Source: Clostridia bacterium (GTDB taxonomy: Bacteria > Bacillota > Clostridia > Oscillospirales > Acutalibacteraceae). From it: a stretch of 64,000 bases of DNA. Shown here one piece after another: positions 27,991 through 37,296 of this stretch. The stretch is from NCBI GenBank assembly GCA_017473925.1, contig JAFUIY010000002.1, positions 1 to 64,000 of the forward strand. The letters run 5' to 3'. The first letter of the stretch is position 1. Every line of letters begins with the position of its first letter. Below the pieces are notes generated by a model, which saw only the letters and a program-made list of their open reading frames with translations, searched no databases and was not told where the DNA came from. A program made the translations under genes and the position numbers.

Positions 27991-28023
27991 ATCAAGCACA
28001 CCGTTTCCTTCAGTGCGCTTGAT
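27991..28023 (-). promoter_or_regulatory. Leader hairpin upstream of rplM (L13-leader-like)
   Basis: The mRNA leader between the promoter and the rplM start forms an 11-bp stem (ATCAAGCGCAC paired with GTGTGCTTGAT, one wobble) around an 11-base loop, followed by TTTTGTTTAT. Position and form match L13 leader elements known in Firmicutes, where the ribosomal protein represses its own operon. The U-rich tail means it could also terminate. Confidence 0.6.
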
Positions 28024-28024
28024 T

Positions 28025-28053
28025 ATAATATCACAATGAATTTACATTGTCAA
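28025..28053 (-). promoter_or_regulatory. Promoter of rplM-rpsI
   Basis: On the minus strand TTGACA (28053-28048) and TATTAT (28030-28025) are 17 bases apart, placing the leader hairpin at or just after the transcription start. An overlapping TATAAT two to three bases further in would give a 20-base spacer. Confidence 0.6.
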
Positions 28054-28139
28054 CACTTTTTTTGCAATTTTTTAAAGGAGATTTTAAATGCTCCGTTTTT
28101 CTCCGTTTTTCTCGCGTTTTTAAAGTGTTTTCTCACTTA

Positions 28140-29054
28140 TTATTTTGCAAGAAATGTAAGAGAAATCTCTGCAAGAGTGTCGGGATTGGTTTCAATAACT
28201 ATATGACTGCCGTCAACATTCTGAAGCTCAGCCTCGGGAAGAGCTGCTGTAACCTCACTTACGATATCAGCGCTGATAACATTGTCACCGTTTGCCCATA
28301 CAAGAAGTGTGGGAGTATCGATTGCTGAAAGTGCTTCCATATCTGTATTCTGTGCATTTGCACTTGCAAGAAGCATTCCTGCACCTGTGCCGGGAATCAT
28401 AAGAGGATCAGCAAGAAGTGATGCATCGTAATTCTTTGCATACTCCATATCACCTGTTGTCATATAAACTGCAGCCTTTACGATAAGGTCTGAGCTGAGA
28501 ACCATCCTGAAGATGCCGTCCATCATCTTGCTTACGAAATCGTTTGTTGCAAGTGATGAAATCATTGAATTGCCCTGAGTATAAATTGTGCTGGGACAGA
28601 AGAGCATAAGAGCTTCAAGGTCGTTTTCACATGCGATGTTCATTGATACGCCGCCGCCCATTGAGTGACCAGCAACAATCCATTCGCTTGTGGGAGCGAT
28701 TGTTTCCATGAAGTTCACAACAAGAGCTTCTCTTGCGATAAGCTGTGTGTCAGCAGTTTCTCTTGTGCTGTAACCGAAGTTGGGAAGGTCGATAAGATAG
28801 CAGTCATAACCCTCTGCACTCATGATTTCAGCCATGCCGTTCCATGTTGTGCCTGAGTACAGGAAGCCGTGGATGAACATAATTCTGCCCTTTGCTTCAC
28901 CTGCTGCAGGTACAACTGTGTAATGAATTGAGTATTCGCCCTCTTCGTAGTAGCCGTCTGTCACAGCTTCTTCGGCAGAGATGCTGATTGTGAACATTCC
29001 GAATACCATAACAAGGGACATAAGGATCGCTATGAGTTTTTTTGTGGTTGTCAT
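28140..29054 (-). CDS. Secreted alpha/beta hydrolase
   Basis: A 304-residue serine hydrolase with a signal peptide (about 1-27, ending ISISAEE). The alpha/beta-hydrolase triad is visible: oxyanion region FIHGFLYSGTTW, nucleophile elbow GHSMGG (Ser near 132), Asp in WANGDNVI near 255, and His in VDGSHIV near 280. It probably cleaves esters or amides outside the membrane; the substrate is unknown. AAAGGA lies 8 bases before ATG 29054. Only 35 bases separate it from aspS and no terminator intervenes, so read-through from hisS-aspS is possible. Confidence 0.85.
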   Translation of the reverse strand: MTTTKKLIAILMSLVMVFGMFTISISAEEAVTDGYYEEGEYSIHYTVVPAAGEAKGRIMFIHGFLYSGTTWNGMAEIMSAEGYDCYLIDLPNFGYSTRETADTQLIAREALVVNFMETIAPTSEWIVAGHSMGGGVSMNIACENDLEALMLFCPSTIYTQGNSMISSLATNDFVSKMMDGIFRMVLSSDLIVKAAVYMTTGDMEYAKNYDASLLADPLMIPGTGAGMLLASANAQNTDMEALSAIDTPTLLVWANGDNVISADIVSEVTAALPEAELQNVDGSHIVIETNPDTLAEISLTFLAK

Positions 29055-29089
29055 AAGAATCGTCCTTTCAGTATATATAATGTAATATA

Positions 29090-30871
29090 TTATTCTTCAG
29101 CTTTTTTAAGCTCAATACCCAGAACATCAAGCTGTTCCTTGTCTACGGGTGAGGGGCATTCTGTCATAGGCTCTGTTGCATCCTTGAGCTTGGGGAATGC
29201 AATTACATCACGGAGTGATTCTGCACCGACCATCTGCATGACAAGTCTGTCAAGACCGATACCCATACCGCCGTGAGGAGGAGCACCGTACTTGAATGCA
29301 CCGAGGAGGAAGCCGAACTTTTCGTTTGCTTCTTCGGGAGAAAGACCGAGAAGGCTGAACATTCTGTCCTGAAGCTCGGGATTTGTAATACGGATTGAGC
29401 CTGATGAAAGCTCGATACCGTTAAGAACAAGGTCGTATGCCTTTGCTTTGACTGCCGCCTTGTCTGTTTCAAGATAGTCAAGACATTCGTCCATGGGAGA
29501 AGTGAACGGGTGATGCATTGCAACATACTGCTGAGCATCTTCGTCCCAGTCAAAGAACGGGAATTCCGTAATCCACAGGAAATTGTAGCCGGGCCTGATG
29601 ATGTCAAGCTTCTTTGCAACTTCACATCTGAGAGCACCGAGGACTGAAAGAACAAGTGACTTCTTTCTGTCTGCAACGATAAGAACGACGTCGCCCTTTT
29701 CTGCGCCTGCCTTGTTGAGGATTGCAGTCATTTCGTCTTCTGTCATGAACTTTGCGAATGATGATGCGATGCCGTCATCTGTCATTCTTATCCATGCAAG
29801 CCCCTTTGCACCGAAGCCCTTTGCAGTTTCTGTGAGCTTGTCGATTTCTTTTCTTGAAAGAGTCTTCACTGCATTCTTTGCCGTGATACCTCTTACAGTA
29901 CCGCCTGCCTCAAGAGCAGATTTGAATACAACAAATTCACTGTCTTTAACTTCTTCTGAGAGGTCGAAAAGCTCCATATCGAAGCGTGTGTCGGGCTTGT
30001 CTGAGCCGTATCTGTCCATAGCTTCGTTATATGTGAGTCTGGGAAGCTTTTCGGGAATATCAACATTGATAGCTTCCTTGAAAACCTTGTGGATGTACTT
30101 TTCAATCATTTCAAGAACATCGTCAACATCAACAAATGACATTTCAAGGTCAATCTGTGTGAATTCGGGCTGACGGTCAGCTCTGAGGTCTTCGTCACGG
30201 AAGCATCTTGCAATCTGGATGTATCTGTCAAAGCCTGCAACCATTGAAAGCTGCTTGTAAATCTGAGGTGACTGAGGAAGTGCATAAAAACTGCCGTTGT
30301 GAAGTCTTGAGGGAACAAGGAAGTCTCTTGCACCTTCGGGAGTTGACTTCATGAGCATGGGAGTTTCAATTTCGATAAATCCGTTGTCATAGAAGTAATC
30401 TCTTGTGATTTTTGTAACCTTGTTTCTGAGAAGAATGTTCTTCTGCAGGTCAGGTCTTCTCAGGTCGAGATATCTGTATTTAAGTCTGTTGATTTCAGCT
30501 GTGGGGCAATTTTCGATGATTTCAAAAGGAGGAGTCTCACTCTTTGCAAGAAGTCTGAGCTCTTCAACATCAATTTCGATTTCACCTGTGGGAATTTCTG
30601 TGTTTTTAGCACTTCTTTCCTTTACCGTGCCGACAACTGCAAGTACATATTCACTCTTGGCACTTGCTGCCTTTTCAAAAACTGCTTTATCTGTATTCTC
30701 GTCGAATGCAAGCTGAATGATGCCTGTTCTGTCTCTTAAATCAATGAAGATAAGAGCGCCCAGGTCTCTCTGACGCTGTACCCAGCCGCAGAGTGTGACT
30801 TTTTTGCCTGCATCGGCAAGTCTTAAATCACCGCAGTAGTCTGTTCTTTTAAGACCCTGTAAAAAATCCAT
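29090..30871 (-). CDS. aspS: Aspartyl-tRNA synthetase
   Basis: A 593-residue class IIb synthetase charging tRNA-Asp. The N-terminal OB fold (VTLCGWVQRQRDLGALIFID), motif 2 FRDEDLRADRQPEFTQID, the bacterial GAD insertion (about 290-420) and motif 3 with GIGLDRL are all present, at full bacterial length. The start codon shares one base with the hisS stop (TAATG) and follows GGAGG, so the two synthetases are translationally coupled. Confidence 0.97.
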   Translation of the reverse strand: MDFLQGLKRTDYCGDLRLADAGKKVTLCGWVQRQRDLGALIFIDLRDRTGIIQLAFDENTDKAVFEKAASAKSEYVLAVVGTVKERSAKNTEIPTGEIEIDVEELRLLAKSETPPFEIIENCPTAEINRLKYRYLDLRRPDLQKNILLRNKVTKITRDYFYDNGFIEIETPMLMKSTPEGARDFLVPSRLHNGSFYALPQSPQIYKQLSMVAGFDRYIQIARCFRDEDLRADRQPEFTQIDLEMSFVDVDDVLEMIEKYIHKVFKEAINVDIPEKLPRLTYNEAMDRYGSDKPDTRFDMELFDLSEEVKDSEFVVFKSALEAGGTVRGITAKNAVKTLSRKEIDKLTETAKGFGAKGLAWIRMTDDGIASSFAKFMTEDEMTAILNKAGAEKGDVVLIVADRKKSLVLSVLGALRCEVAKKLDIIRPGYNFLWITEFPFFDWDEDAQQYVAMHHPFTSPMDECLDYLETDKAAVKAKAYDLVLNGIELSSGSIRITNPELQDRMFSLLGLSPEEANEKFGFLLGAFKYGAPPHGGMGIGLDRLVMQMVGAESLRDVIAFPKLKDATEPMTECPSPVDKEQLDVLGIELKKAEE

Positions 30872-32205
30872 TATAATAATCCTCCTAAAACTGATGATAC
30901 ATCAACATCACCGACATTGAAATCATCAACTGCCTTGTTGATTGACATATTTATAAAGTTGACTGCGAAATCTTCGAGAGCAACGGGAACTTCAGTTCCG
31001 TCTGCCATGCATTTCACATTCACAACACCGTTTGCAATTTCGTCAGTACCGAGAACTGCTGTGTAAAGAACGCCCATCTTGTTTGCGAACTTCATCTGAG
31101 CCTTGAGTGATCTGCCGACTGTATCAAACAGACATGCAACGCCCTCCTGACGGACCTGTGAAGCAAGTTCGGCAGCCTTTATATTTGCTTCATCGTTCAT
31201 TGAAGCGATGTAAAGGTCGGTGGGATTCTCAGCGGGAAGCTCAATTCCTCTTGCCTCGAGAAGCATCATGAATCGTTCAAGACCTACAGCAAAGCCGCAT
31301 GCAGGAACAGAGGGACCGCCCAGCTGTTCAACAAGACCGTCGTATCTTCCACCGCCGCAGACTGTGCTCTGTGCACCGATTGAGCCTGTCACGAACTCAA
31401 AAACAGTTCTTGTGTAGTAGTCAAGACCTCTTACGATTGTGGGATTGACTGTGTATTCAATACCCATCGCATCAAGATATTTCTTAACTGAGTCAAAGTG
31501 TGCCTGACAGTCATCGCAGATATAATCGAGAATTTTGGGAGCATTCCCTGCAATGCCCGAGCAAACAGGACTCTTGCAGTCGAGAATTCTCATGGGGTTT
31601 CTGTCAAGTCTGCCCTTACATGTTTCGCAAAGGTCATCTATATTTGAATTGAAATATTCCCTGAGGGCTGCCTGATAATTTTTTCTGCATCCGGGACAGC
31701 CGATTGAGTTGATTTCAAGCCTTAAATCATCAATGCCGAAGAAGTCGAAGATGTGTTTACCAAGAGCGATAACCTCTGCATCAGCAGCAGGAGCAGCAGC
31801 GCCGAAGCACTCAACACCGAACTGATGGAATTCACGAAGTCTGCCTGCCTGAGGCTTTTCGTAACGGTAGCAGGGAGTAACATAAGCAAGCTTCATGGGC
31901 ATGGGCTCATTGAAAAGACCGTGCTCAAGGAATGCTCTTACAGCACCTGCAGTGCCTTCGGGCTTGAGTGTAATTGAACGACCGCCGTTATCCTCAAAGG
32001 TGTACATCTCTTTCTGTACAACGTCTGTTGTTTCACCGACTGAACGGTTGAAAAGCTCTGTGTGCTCAAAAACGGGAGTTCTGATTTCCTTAAAACCGAA
32101 GTTATTGCCGATTTCAAGCATTGTGCTTTCTATAAATCTGTTTTTGTAGCTGACTGAAGGCAGGACATCTCCCGTACCTCTTGCAGCCTTAGTAAGTAAT
32201 GCCAT
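30871..32205 (-). CDS. hisS: Histidyl-tRNA synthetase
   Basis: A 444-residue class II synthetase charging tRNA-His. Recognisable are motif 1 near FKEIRTPVFEH, motif 2 YRYEKPQAGRLREFHQFG, the histidine-binding RGLDYYTRTVFEF, VCGGGRYDGL, and a C-terminal anticodon-binding domain. GAGG lies 8 bases before ATG 32205. A hairpin (AAGGCG/CGCCTT, about 32227-32247) occupies the short gap after mgsA; no T-box leader is present, since only 63 bases separate the genes. Confidence 0.97.
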   Translation of the reverse strand: MALLTKAARGTGDVLPSVSYKNRFIESTMLEIGNNFGFKEIRTPVFEHTELFNRSVGETTDVVQKEMYTFEDNGGRSITLKPEGTAGAVRAFLEHGLFNEPMPMKLAYVTPCYRYEKPQAGRLREFHQFGVECFGAAAPAADAEVIALGKHIFDFFGIDDLRLEINSIGCPGCRKNYQAALREYFNSNIDDLCETCKGRLDRNPMRILDCKSPVCSGIAGNAPKILDYICDDCQAHFDSVKKYLDAMGIEYTVNPTIVRGLDYYTRTVFEFVTGSIGAQSTVCGGGRYDGLVEQLGGPSVPACGFAVGLERFMMLLEARGIELPAENPTDLYIASMNDEANIKAAELASQVRQEGVACLFDTVGRSLKAQMKFANKMGVLYTAVLGTDEIANGVVNVKCMADGTEVPVALEDFAVNFINMSINKAVDDFNVGDVDVSSVLGGLL

Positions 32206-32268
32206 AAAAATACCTCATATACTTAGATAAGGCGACTAAAAGCCGCCTTGTTTATTTACTGATTCAAT

Positions 32269-32664
32269 TTATTTTACAAGTTCACGCCAGTCAAGGTCGC
32301 CTCTCTGCAGTCCCATAACAAGACATTCTGCTGTAGCAATATTTGTTGCAAGAGGGATATTGTGAACATCACAGAGTCTGAGAATATCAGCCTCGTTGGG
32401 TTCATGGGGCTTTGCATTGAGAGGGTCTCTGAAGAAGAGAAGAAGGTCAATCTCATTGCACTGGATTCTGGAGGCAATCTGCTGGTCGCCGCCCTGAGAA
32501 CCGCTCATGAATCTTGTTATCTGAAGACCTGTTGCTTCTGATACGAGTCTGCCCGTTGTGCCGGTGGCGCACAAATTATGATGGCTCAGAATTCCGCAAT
32601 AAGCAATACAAAACTGAGTCATAAGTTCTTTTTTTGAGTCGTGAGCTATCAAAGCTATGTTCAT
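32269..32664 (-). CDS. mgsA: Methylglyoxal synthase
   Basis: A 131-residue enzyme turning dihydroxyacetone phosphate into methylglyoxal and phosphate. N-terminal [10 protein letters not shown], the GTTGRL phosphate loop, [11 protein letters not shown] with the catalytic Asp60, and KPHEPN with His87 all match the family, and the length is normal. It sits downstream of the mreB-MinD cluster, as in other Clostridia, but has its own promoter (32721-32749). Confidence 0.96.
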   Translation of the reverse strand: MNIALIAHDSKKELMTQFCIAYCGILSHHNLCATGTTGRLVSEATGLQITRFMSGSQGGDQQIASRIQCNEIDLLLFFRDPLNAKPHEPNEADILRLCDVHNIPLATNIATAECLVMGLQRGDLDWRELVK

Positions 32665-32720
32665 TTCTCTGCACCGTCTTTCTGTGAAAAAATAAAGTTT
32701 ACTACAGTCTTACGCAATAA

Positions 32721-32749
32721 ATAATAACACAAAATTTTACATTTTTCAA
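32721..32749 (-). promoter_or_regulatory. Promoter of mgsA
   Basis: On the minus strand TTGAAA (32749-32744) and TATTAT (32726-32721) are 17 bases apart, in an AT-rich gap between the MinD-like gene and mgsA, giving a leader of about 50 bases. Confidence 0.6.
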
Positions 32750-32783
32750 TATTTTGTACTAATAAAATATTTATTTTTTTTAT

Positions 32784-33512
32784 TTATATCTTCAATGGTA
32801 TATATTTCCCGTTTATCCTGTCATTTATTCTGCCCACAGCCTTAACAAAAGGACTTTTTTCATCGGGCTGAGTGCCTGTGACGGAAAGGAAGGGAATTTT
32901 TTTATCCTCAGGCAGTATCCCCAGAAGCATGACACCTGATTTATCAATAACACCGTCAACATTCAGAAGCTTTGATTTCACAGCCTTTTTCTTTACAAAA
33001 CGGTTGATGACAAGACGCATATCATCCCTGTCCACACCGTATTTTTCGGCCTCACCTGCTGCAGCACAGGCACATTTGACGGAAACCTCATCTGCCGTTG
33101 CAACAAAAACGGCTCTGTCGCACGCTTTTGCACACATTGCAAGATTGCTGTCAATCCCTGCAGAGGCATCGATTATAATAAGGTCAAAATCTTCATACAG
33201 ACCTGTAAGCGTCTTTATGGAATCATCAGAAATATCATCGGGATAATATGAGGGTGAGGGCAGAAGAAACAGAGAGTCACTGACATTGACAAGAGCATTC
33301 TCCCTGTCACAATGCCCGAGAACAACATCTGTCCAGGTGTTCATCACCCTGTCGCTGACACCAAGCAGAATGTCAAGAGCACCAAGTCCCGTATCGGCGT
33401 CGATAAGAAGCACCTTACTGCCGTTTTTTGCAGCTCTCATGCCGAGAAATGCGGCAAATGTAGACTTCCCTACACCGCCTTTTCCCGATGCAATCATGAT
33501 TTTTTCTGCCAT
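32784..33512 (-). CDS. MinD/ParA-like ATPase lacking the membrane-targeting tail
   Basis: A 242-residue deviant-Walker ATPase. The start MAEKIMIASGKGGVGKST carries the signature lysine (Lys11) and P-loop; LIDADTGLGALD and IIDASAGID are the Walker A' and B regions. ATG 33512 follows GAGGTAGG. It occupies the minD position behind mreBCD and mrdA, but minC, minE and rodA are absent. The C-terminus stops at GRINDRINGKYIPLKI, without the amphipathic helix that anchors MinD to membranes, and the protein is about 20 residues short of usual MinD. It could instead be a FlhG/Soj-like orphan. Walker identity is certain, the role in septum placement uncertain. Confidence 0.78.
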   Translation of the reverse strand: MAEKIMIASGKGGVGKSTFAAFLGMRAAKNGSKVLLIDADTGLGALDILLGVSDRVMNTWTDVVLGHCDRENALVNVSDSLFLLPSPSYYPDDISDDSIKTLTGLYEDFDLIIIDASAGIDSNLAMCAKACDRAVFVATADEVSVKCACAAAGEAEKYGVDRDDMRLVINRFVKKKAVKSKLLNVDGVIDKSGVMLLGILPEDKKIPFLSVTGTQPDEKSPFVKAVGRINDRINGKYIPLKI

Positions 33513-33534
33513 AATCCTACCTCTTTCTGATGTT

Positions 33535-35631
33535 TTATCTGAGCAGCTGATTTGTCTGCTGAGAGGATGAAATCTGATTCTTTGTTGAGAAATAATACTC
33601 ATATATATCAGCGGCAACAGTAGCAGTTGCAGTACCGCTGTCAACACTTTCGATAATAACCGCAATGGCGATTTCAGGCTCATCAAAGGGAGCAAAGGAA
33701 ACATTCAGACCGTTGTTGCCCTTGACTGTTTTGCCGTCAACGATACGCTTGACCTGGGTTGTACCTGTTTTCGCACCGACTCTTTCGGTTATGTTCGCAA
33801 ACGCAGATTTACATGAGCCCGTGGTTGTAACTGCAAGCATACCCTGCTTTATAATATCAAGCGTCTGAGGCGAAATACCTGTCTCCTCAAGAATTTCGGG
33901 CTCTGCCGAGAAAATGACCTTGCTGTGGTCGGCATTCATTATGCTTCTGACATAGTGACATCTGTATCTTGTGCCGCCGTTTGCAATTGTTGCGCCGTAG
34001 TTTGCAAGCTGAATGATTGTGAAAAGGTTATCCGACTGACCGATACCTGCCTGAATCGTGTCACCCATCTGCCATGTGGAGCCGATTGACTCCCTGTATG
34101 TTCTGCCTGCAAGGATACCCGATGATTCAGAAAGCTCAACACCCGTTTTCTGACCGAGACCGAGCTTTTTACTGTAATCATTCATGATATCAATACCGAC
34201 AAGATTACTTACATTATAAAAGAAAACGTTACATGACTCCTCAATAGCCTTTACGACATTGATGTTACCGTGGGAGTCAAGACATGAGAATGTGACATCG
34301 TAATACTGAAAAACACTTTCGCAGTAAAACAGGTCGTCCTGCTTAAGGCTTCCGCTTTCAAGACCTGAGATAGCAGTGGAAAGCTTCATTGTCGAGCCGG
34401 GCTCATATGTACTCTGCAGAACACGGTTGATAAGGGGTGAGCCGTCTGCCTTGACAAGCTCGTTGTACTTGTCAAAATATTCAGAAAGATTGTATGATGG
34501 ATAGGATGCACTCGCAAGGATTTCACCCGTATCGACATCCACAACAACGACCGCACCTGCAGCATCAAGCTCTGATTCGGAGGTTGATGTAAGCTCAAGA
34601 ATTCGTTTTTCAAGGGAGTTCTGAGCAACTCTCTGAAGCCCCGAATCAATAGTAAGAATAACAGAGTTTCCCTGCTCGGGAACAACGGAATAATCACTTG
34701 TCATGTTACCCTCTTCATCAATTGTCAGGGTCCTGATTCCCTTACTGCCCCTGAGATAATCCTCCATTGCACCCTCAATGCCGAATTTACCAACATAATC
34801 AGTAAGTGAATAAGCGTTCATTTCGAGAAGCTCAATCTCATTTTCCGTATAATTGTTATTTGCAATATCTTCACTGAGCTCCTTCTGATTTCTGTCATAT
34901 TCTTCACTGCTGATGATGCCCGTAACACCGATTATATGAGGTGCAATTGTTCCGTCAGTGAATTCACGGTAAGTGTCAACCTGAGCATCAACACCTCTGA
35001 AAAATTCACTCTTTTCCTTGATGATTGATATTGTGACACCCGAAACATCACGGGCAAAAGTATAAGGCGTTGTAACGGAATAACCCGTTCTCCACATTTC
35101 ATAGCAGACCGATGCAATTTTTCTTGCAGTGACACGGTCATAATCCTCAAGTGAATACATATCTATAAGGGCATCAAGACAGTTTTCCGCAGTCGCATAG
35201 GAATTGAGGTTGAGCATATTCTTATGCTTGAGGTTTTTTATGTCAGTTGCCCTTTCCTCTTCAAAAACAACATTGCCGTTTTCGTCATATATAACGGGAA
35301 GATTGTCAATCCATTCCTCATTCTGTGACTCACAAAGCTCGATAAGAGCAGCAATTATTCTGTTCCTGTCAGCCTGCTTTGAGGGGAAGACAGCAGCATT
35401 GAACTCTATGCTGTTACCCTGTCTGTTTGACACGATTGTTGCACCGTTACGGTCAAAAATCTCACCTCTGGGAGCCTCGACAACAACATCATATTTTGAC
35501 ACGGAAGAATTACCGTCCTCTCCGTCACCGGAAACAACAGTAGCAGTAAGAACAATACCGTACACGACAAGTATAACTGCCATGAAAACGATAAAGTAAT
35601 TCATTCTTTTGTCAGTTCTGTTCCTTCTCAA
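33535..35631 (-). CDS. mrdA: Penicillin-binding protein 2-type transpeptidase
   Basis: A 698-residue class B PBP that cross-links peptidoglycan during elongation. A basic N-terminus and one transmembrane helix (about 10-31) precede a dimerisation domain and the transpeptidase domain. That domain has all three active-site motifs: STMK (Ser413), SCN (466-468) and KTG (Lys621). I accept TTG 35631 as start because GGTGA lies just upstream and the next ATG (35604) has no ribosome binding site and would cut into the basic stretch. It lies 16 bases after mreD in the elongasome operon. Confidence 0.92.
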   Translation of the reverse strand: MRRNRTDKRMNYFIVFMAVILVVYGIVLTATVVSGDGEDGNSSVSKYDVVVEAPRGEIFDRNGATIVSNRQGNSIEFNAAVFPSKQADRNRIIAALIELCESQNEEWIDNLPVIYDENGNVVFEEERATDIKNLKHKNMLNLNSYATAENCLDALIDMYSLEDYDRVTARKIASVCYEMWRTGYSVTTPYTFARDVSGVTISIIKEKSEFFRGVDAQVDTYREFTDGTIAPHIIGVTGIISSEEYDRNQKELSEDIANNNYTENEIELLEMNAYSLTDYVGKFGIEGAMEDYLRGSKGIRTLTIDEEGNMTSDYSVVPEQGNSVILTIDSGLQRVAQNSLEKRILELTSTSESELDAAGAVVVVDVDTGEILASASYPSYNLSEYFDKYNELVKADGSPLINRVLQSTYEPGSTMKLSTAISGLESGSLKQDDLFYCESVFQYYDVTFSCLDSHGNINVVKAIEESCNVFFYNVSNLVGIDIMNDYSKKLGLGQKTGVELSESSGILAGRTYRESIGSTWQMGDTIQAGIGQSDNLFTIIQLANYGATIANGGTRYRCHYVRSIMNADHSKVIFSAEPEILEETGISPQTLDIIKQGMLAVTTTGSCKSAFANITERVGAKTGTTQVKRIVDGKTVKGNNGLNVSFAPFDEPEIAIAVIIESVDSGTATATVAADIYEYYFSTKNQISSSQQTNQLLR

Positions 35632-35647
35632 AAATAATCACCGTCAC

Positions 35648-36178
35648 TCAGTTCAGAGCATCCTTTTCACACAGTCTGCGGCTGAGTGCCCTTACAAGAT
35701 AATAAATTATGAATGAAACTGCCGTCGTGATAACTGCACCCGGCAGATAAAAGCCCAAAAGCTTTGAAAATCTGTTGTCACCCAACGGAATATACACGGT
35801 AAACAGCCAGTAAAGAATACCGTGAAGCCCCGTAGTTACTGCACATATACAGTATTCTGTCAGGAGCTTGTTTCTCATGACAAACCTTACAAGCAGACCG
35901 GCAGCACAGCCTGCGAAAGCAAGATACAGACCGTTGAAGCCGTCGGGTGCCGCACTGCACACATCCCAGAAGCAACCGGCAGCAGCACCGTAAAGAAGCC
36001 CTGACATTGCACCCTCACACATGCCGATTGATATGACAAGAGGAATCAGCAGGAACATTCTTGCGCCGAAGACATCGGGTAACAGACCGTCCGTATTCTG
36101 CAGGACAGCCGTGATGATAACAGCAATAAAAAGCACTATTCTTTTTACGGCAACGGGCATGCCCTCAAAGCGGAACAT
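35648..36178 (-). CDS. mreD: Rod shape-determining protein MreD
   Basis: A 176-residue protein with about five transmembrane helices, the size and topology of MreD, located between mreC and the PBP2 gene as in other rod-shaped Firmicutes. MreD sequences diverge strongly, so the call rests on topology and position. GAGGT precedes ATG 36178. The mreC-mreD gap is unusual: 239 bases filled by heptamers and a hairpin array. Confidence 0.87.
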   Translation of the reverse strand: MFRFEGMPVAVKRIVLFIAVIITAVLQNTDGLLPDVFGARMFLLIPLVISIGMCEGAMSGLLYGAAAGCFWDVCSAAPDGFNGLYLAFAGCAAGLLVRFVMRNKLLTEYCICAVTTGLHGILYWLFTVYIPLGDNRFSKLLGFYLPGAVITTAVSFIIYYLVRALSRRLCEKDALN

Positions 36179-36217
36179 GGTTTTACCTCATTTCTTGTGA
36201 ATCAGAATTTGCAGGGT

Positions 36218-36410
36218 AATGCACAATGCACAATGCATAATGCATAATGCATAATTAAAAAATTCAAGCCCGAAGGGCTTCCGAAACAATCTGACGAAGG
36301 CAGATTATATCACATTTGCGTAGCAAATATATCACATCCGTCACAGACGGATATATCACATTTTCTGCAGGAAAATATATAACTGCATTAATTTATCGCT
36401 CAGCGATAAA
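36218..36410. repeat. Heptamer tract plus hairpin array between mreC and mreD
   Basis: Five heptamers (AATGCAC twice, AATGCAT three times, 36218-36252) lie next to mreD. Then follow separate short hairpins: AAGCCC/GGGCTT (36266-36280), AATCTG/CAGATT (36288-36306), ATTTGC/GCAAAT (36314-36328), ATCCGTC/GACGGAT (36336-36352), TTTTC/GAAAA (36361-36375) and TTTATCGCT/AGCGATAAA (36392-36410). The third to fifth are joined by the constant linker ATATCACA while the stems all differ. The array ends 7 bases from the mreC stop codon. Confidence 0.85.
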
Positions 36411-36417
36411 GCAATGC

Positions 36418-37275
36418 TTATTCCGTCATTTCCTCTTCCGTCATCTTAGCAAAGGCTGTGATGACAAACACATCATTTACAGAACGGACATCGACTGCAG
36501 GCTCAATTATGCCGTAAACAGAAAGGTCTGTCTGCTCACTTTTCACGGCAGTGATTGTGCCGACTGTCAGGTCACGGGGAAAAATACCGCCCAGACCCGA
36601 TGTACATACAATACCGCCGGGAGCTACTGCCGTATTCTCCGAAAGACCCGACATTCTGCACTGACCGTCATAGGACAGTGCCGCTGTGGTGTTGGAATAT
36701 CCGTTTTCTCTTGATTTTATTTCATATACACTTATGTTGAGAGTAGGGTCAAGAATAGTCTTCACAACACATGTTGTAAGACCGACCTCCTTGACAAGAC
36801 CTACAATGTTATTACCGTAGATAACCGGGTCATTGACAGAAATGCCGTGAGCAGAGCCCTTGTCAAGGGTGAATGAATCATAGACATCGGCAGTATTTCT
36901 TGTCACAACCGTTGCAGCGCAGAACTGATAATCGGGATTGGCTTCACGGACCTGAAGAAATTCCTCATAAGCGTTCAGCTTCTGCTTTGTTCGTTCATAG
37001 TCAACGAGCTGTTCTTTATAAACAAGAGCTTCACTCTCAAGCTCGGCAATCTCATCCTTATAGACTGATGCCGAAGCAAAGGAGCTTTTCCAGTCAGCCG
37101 TTTTTTCTGCAATATATGTCGCCATCTTCTGAAAAGGTGCATAGACAACACCTGCGGCACTTGTAAAGGGTGACACTGCACTGTCTGTCACACAGGCAAA
37201 AAGCACACCCAGCAGCAATGCTGACAGAATACACAGCATGACCTTTGCTTTTACACTTTTAAAAAAGTTTTTCAT
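36418..37275 (-). CDS. mreC: Rod shape-determining protein MreC
   Basis: A 285-residue bitopic protein with an N-terminal transmembrane helix (about 10-30), a coiled coil (about 60-105) and a beta-barrel periplasm-side domain containing VVTRNTADVYDSFTLDKG and VNDPVIYGNNIVGLV, typical of MreC. It links MreB filaments to PBP2 in the elongasome. It follows mreB by 21 bases, with GAGG before the ATG. Confidence 0.94.
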   Translation of the reverse strand: MKNFFKSVKAKVMLCILSALLLGVLFACVTDSAVSPFTSAAGVVYAPFQKMATYIAEKTADWKSSFASASVYKDEIAELESEALVYKEQLVDYERTKQKLNAYEEFLQVREANPDYQFCAATVVTRNTADVYDSFTLDKGSAHGISVNDPVIYGNNIVGLVKEVGLTTCVVKTILDPTLNISVYEIKSRENGYSNTTAALSYDGQCRMSGLSENTAVAPGGIVCTSGLGGIFPRDLTVGTITAVKSEQTDLSVYGIIEPAVDVRSVNDVFVITAFAKMTEEEMTE

Positions 37276-37296
37276 TACAACAATCCTCTGAAAAAT

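Noticed and set aside
29598..30173. Long open frame opposite aspS
   Set aside because: Serine/phenylalanine-rich translation with no start signal, a normal shadow of a conserved synthetase gene.
32206..32268. T-box riboswitch before hisS-aspS
   Set aside because: Only 63 bases separate mgsA and hisS, too short for a T-box, and no T-box consensus is seen.
36218..36410. CRISPR array or tRNA cluster
   Set aside because: Linkers are only about 8 bases and the variable parts are self-complementary hairpins. No cas genes and no tRNA features such as a T-loop or CCA are present.
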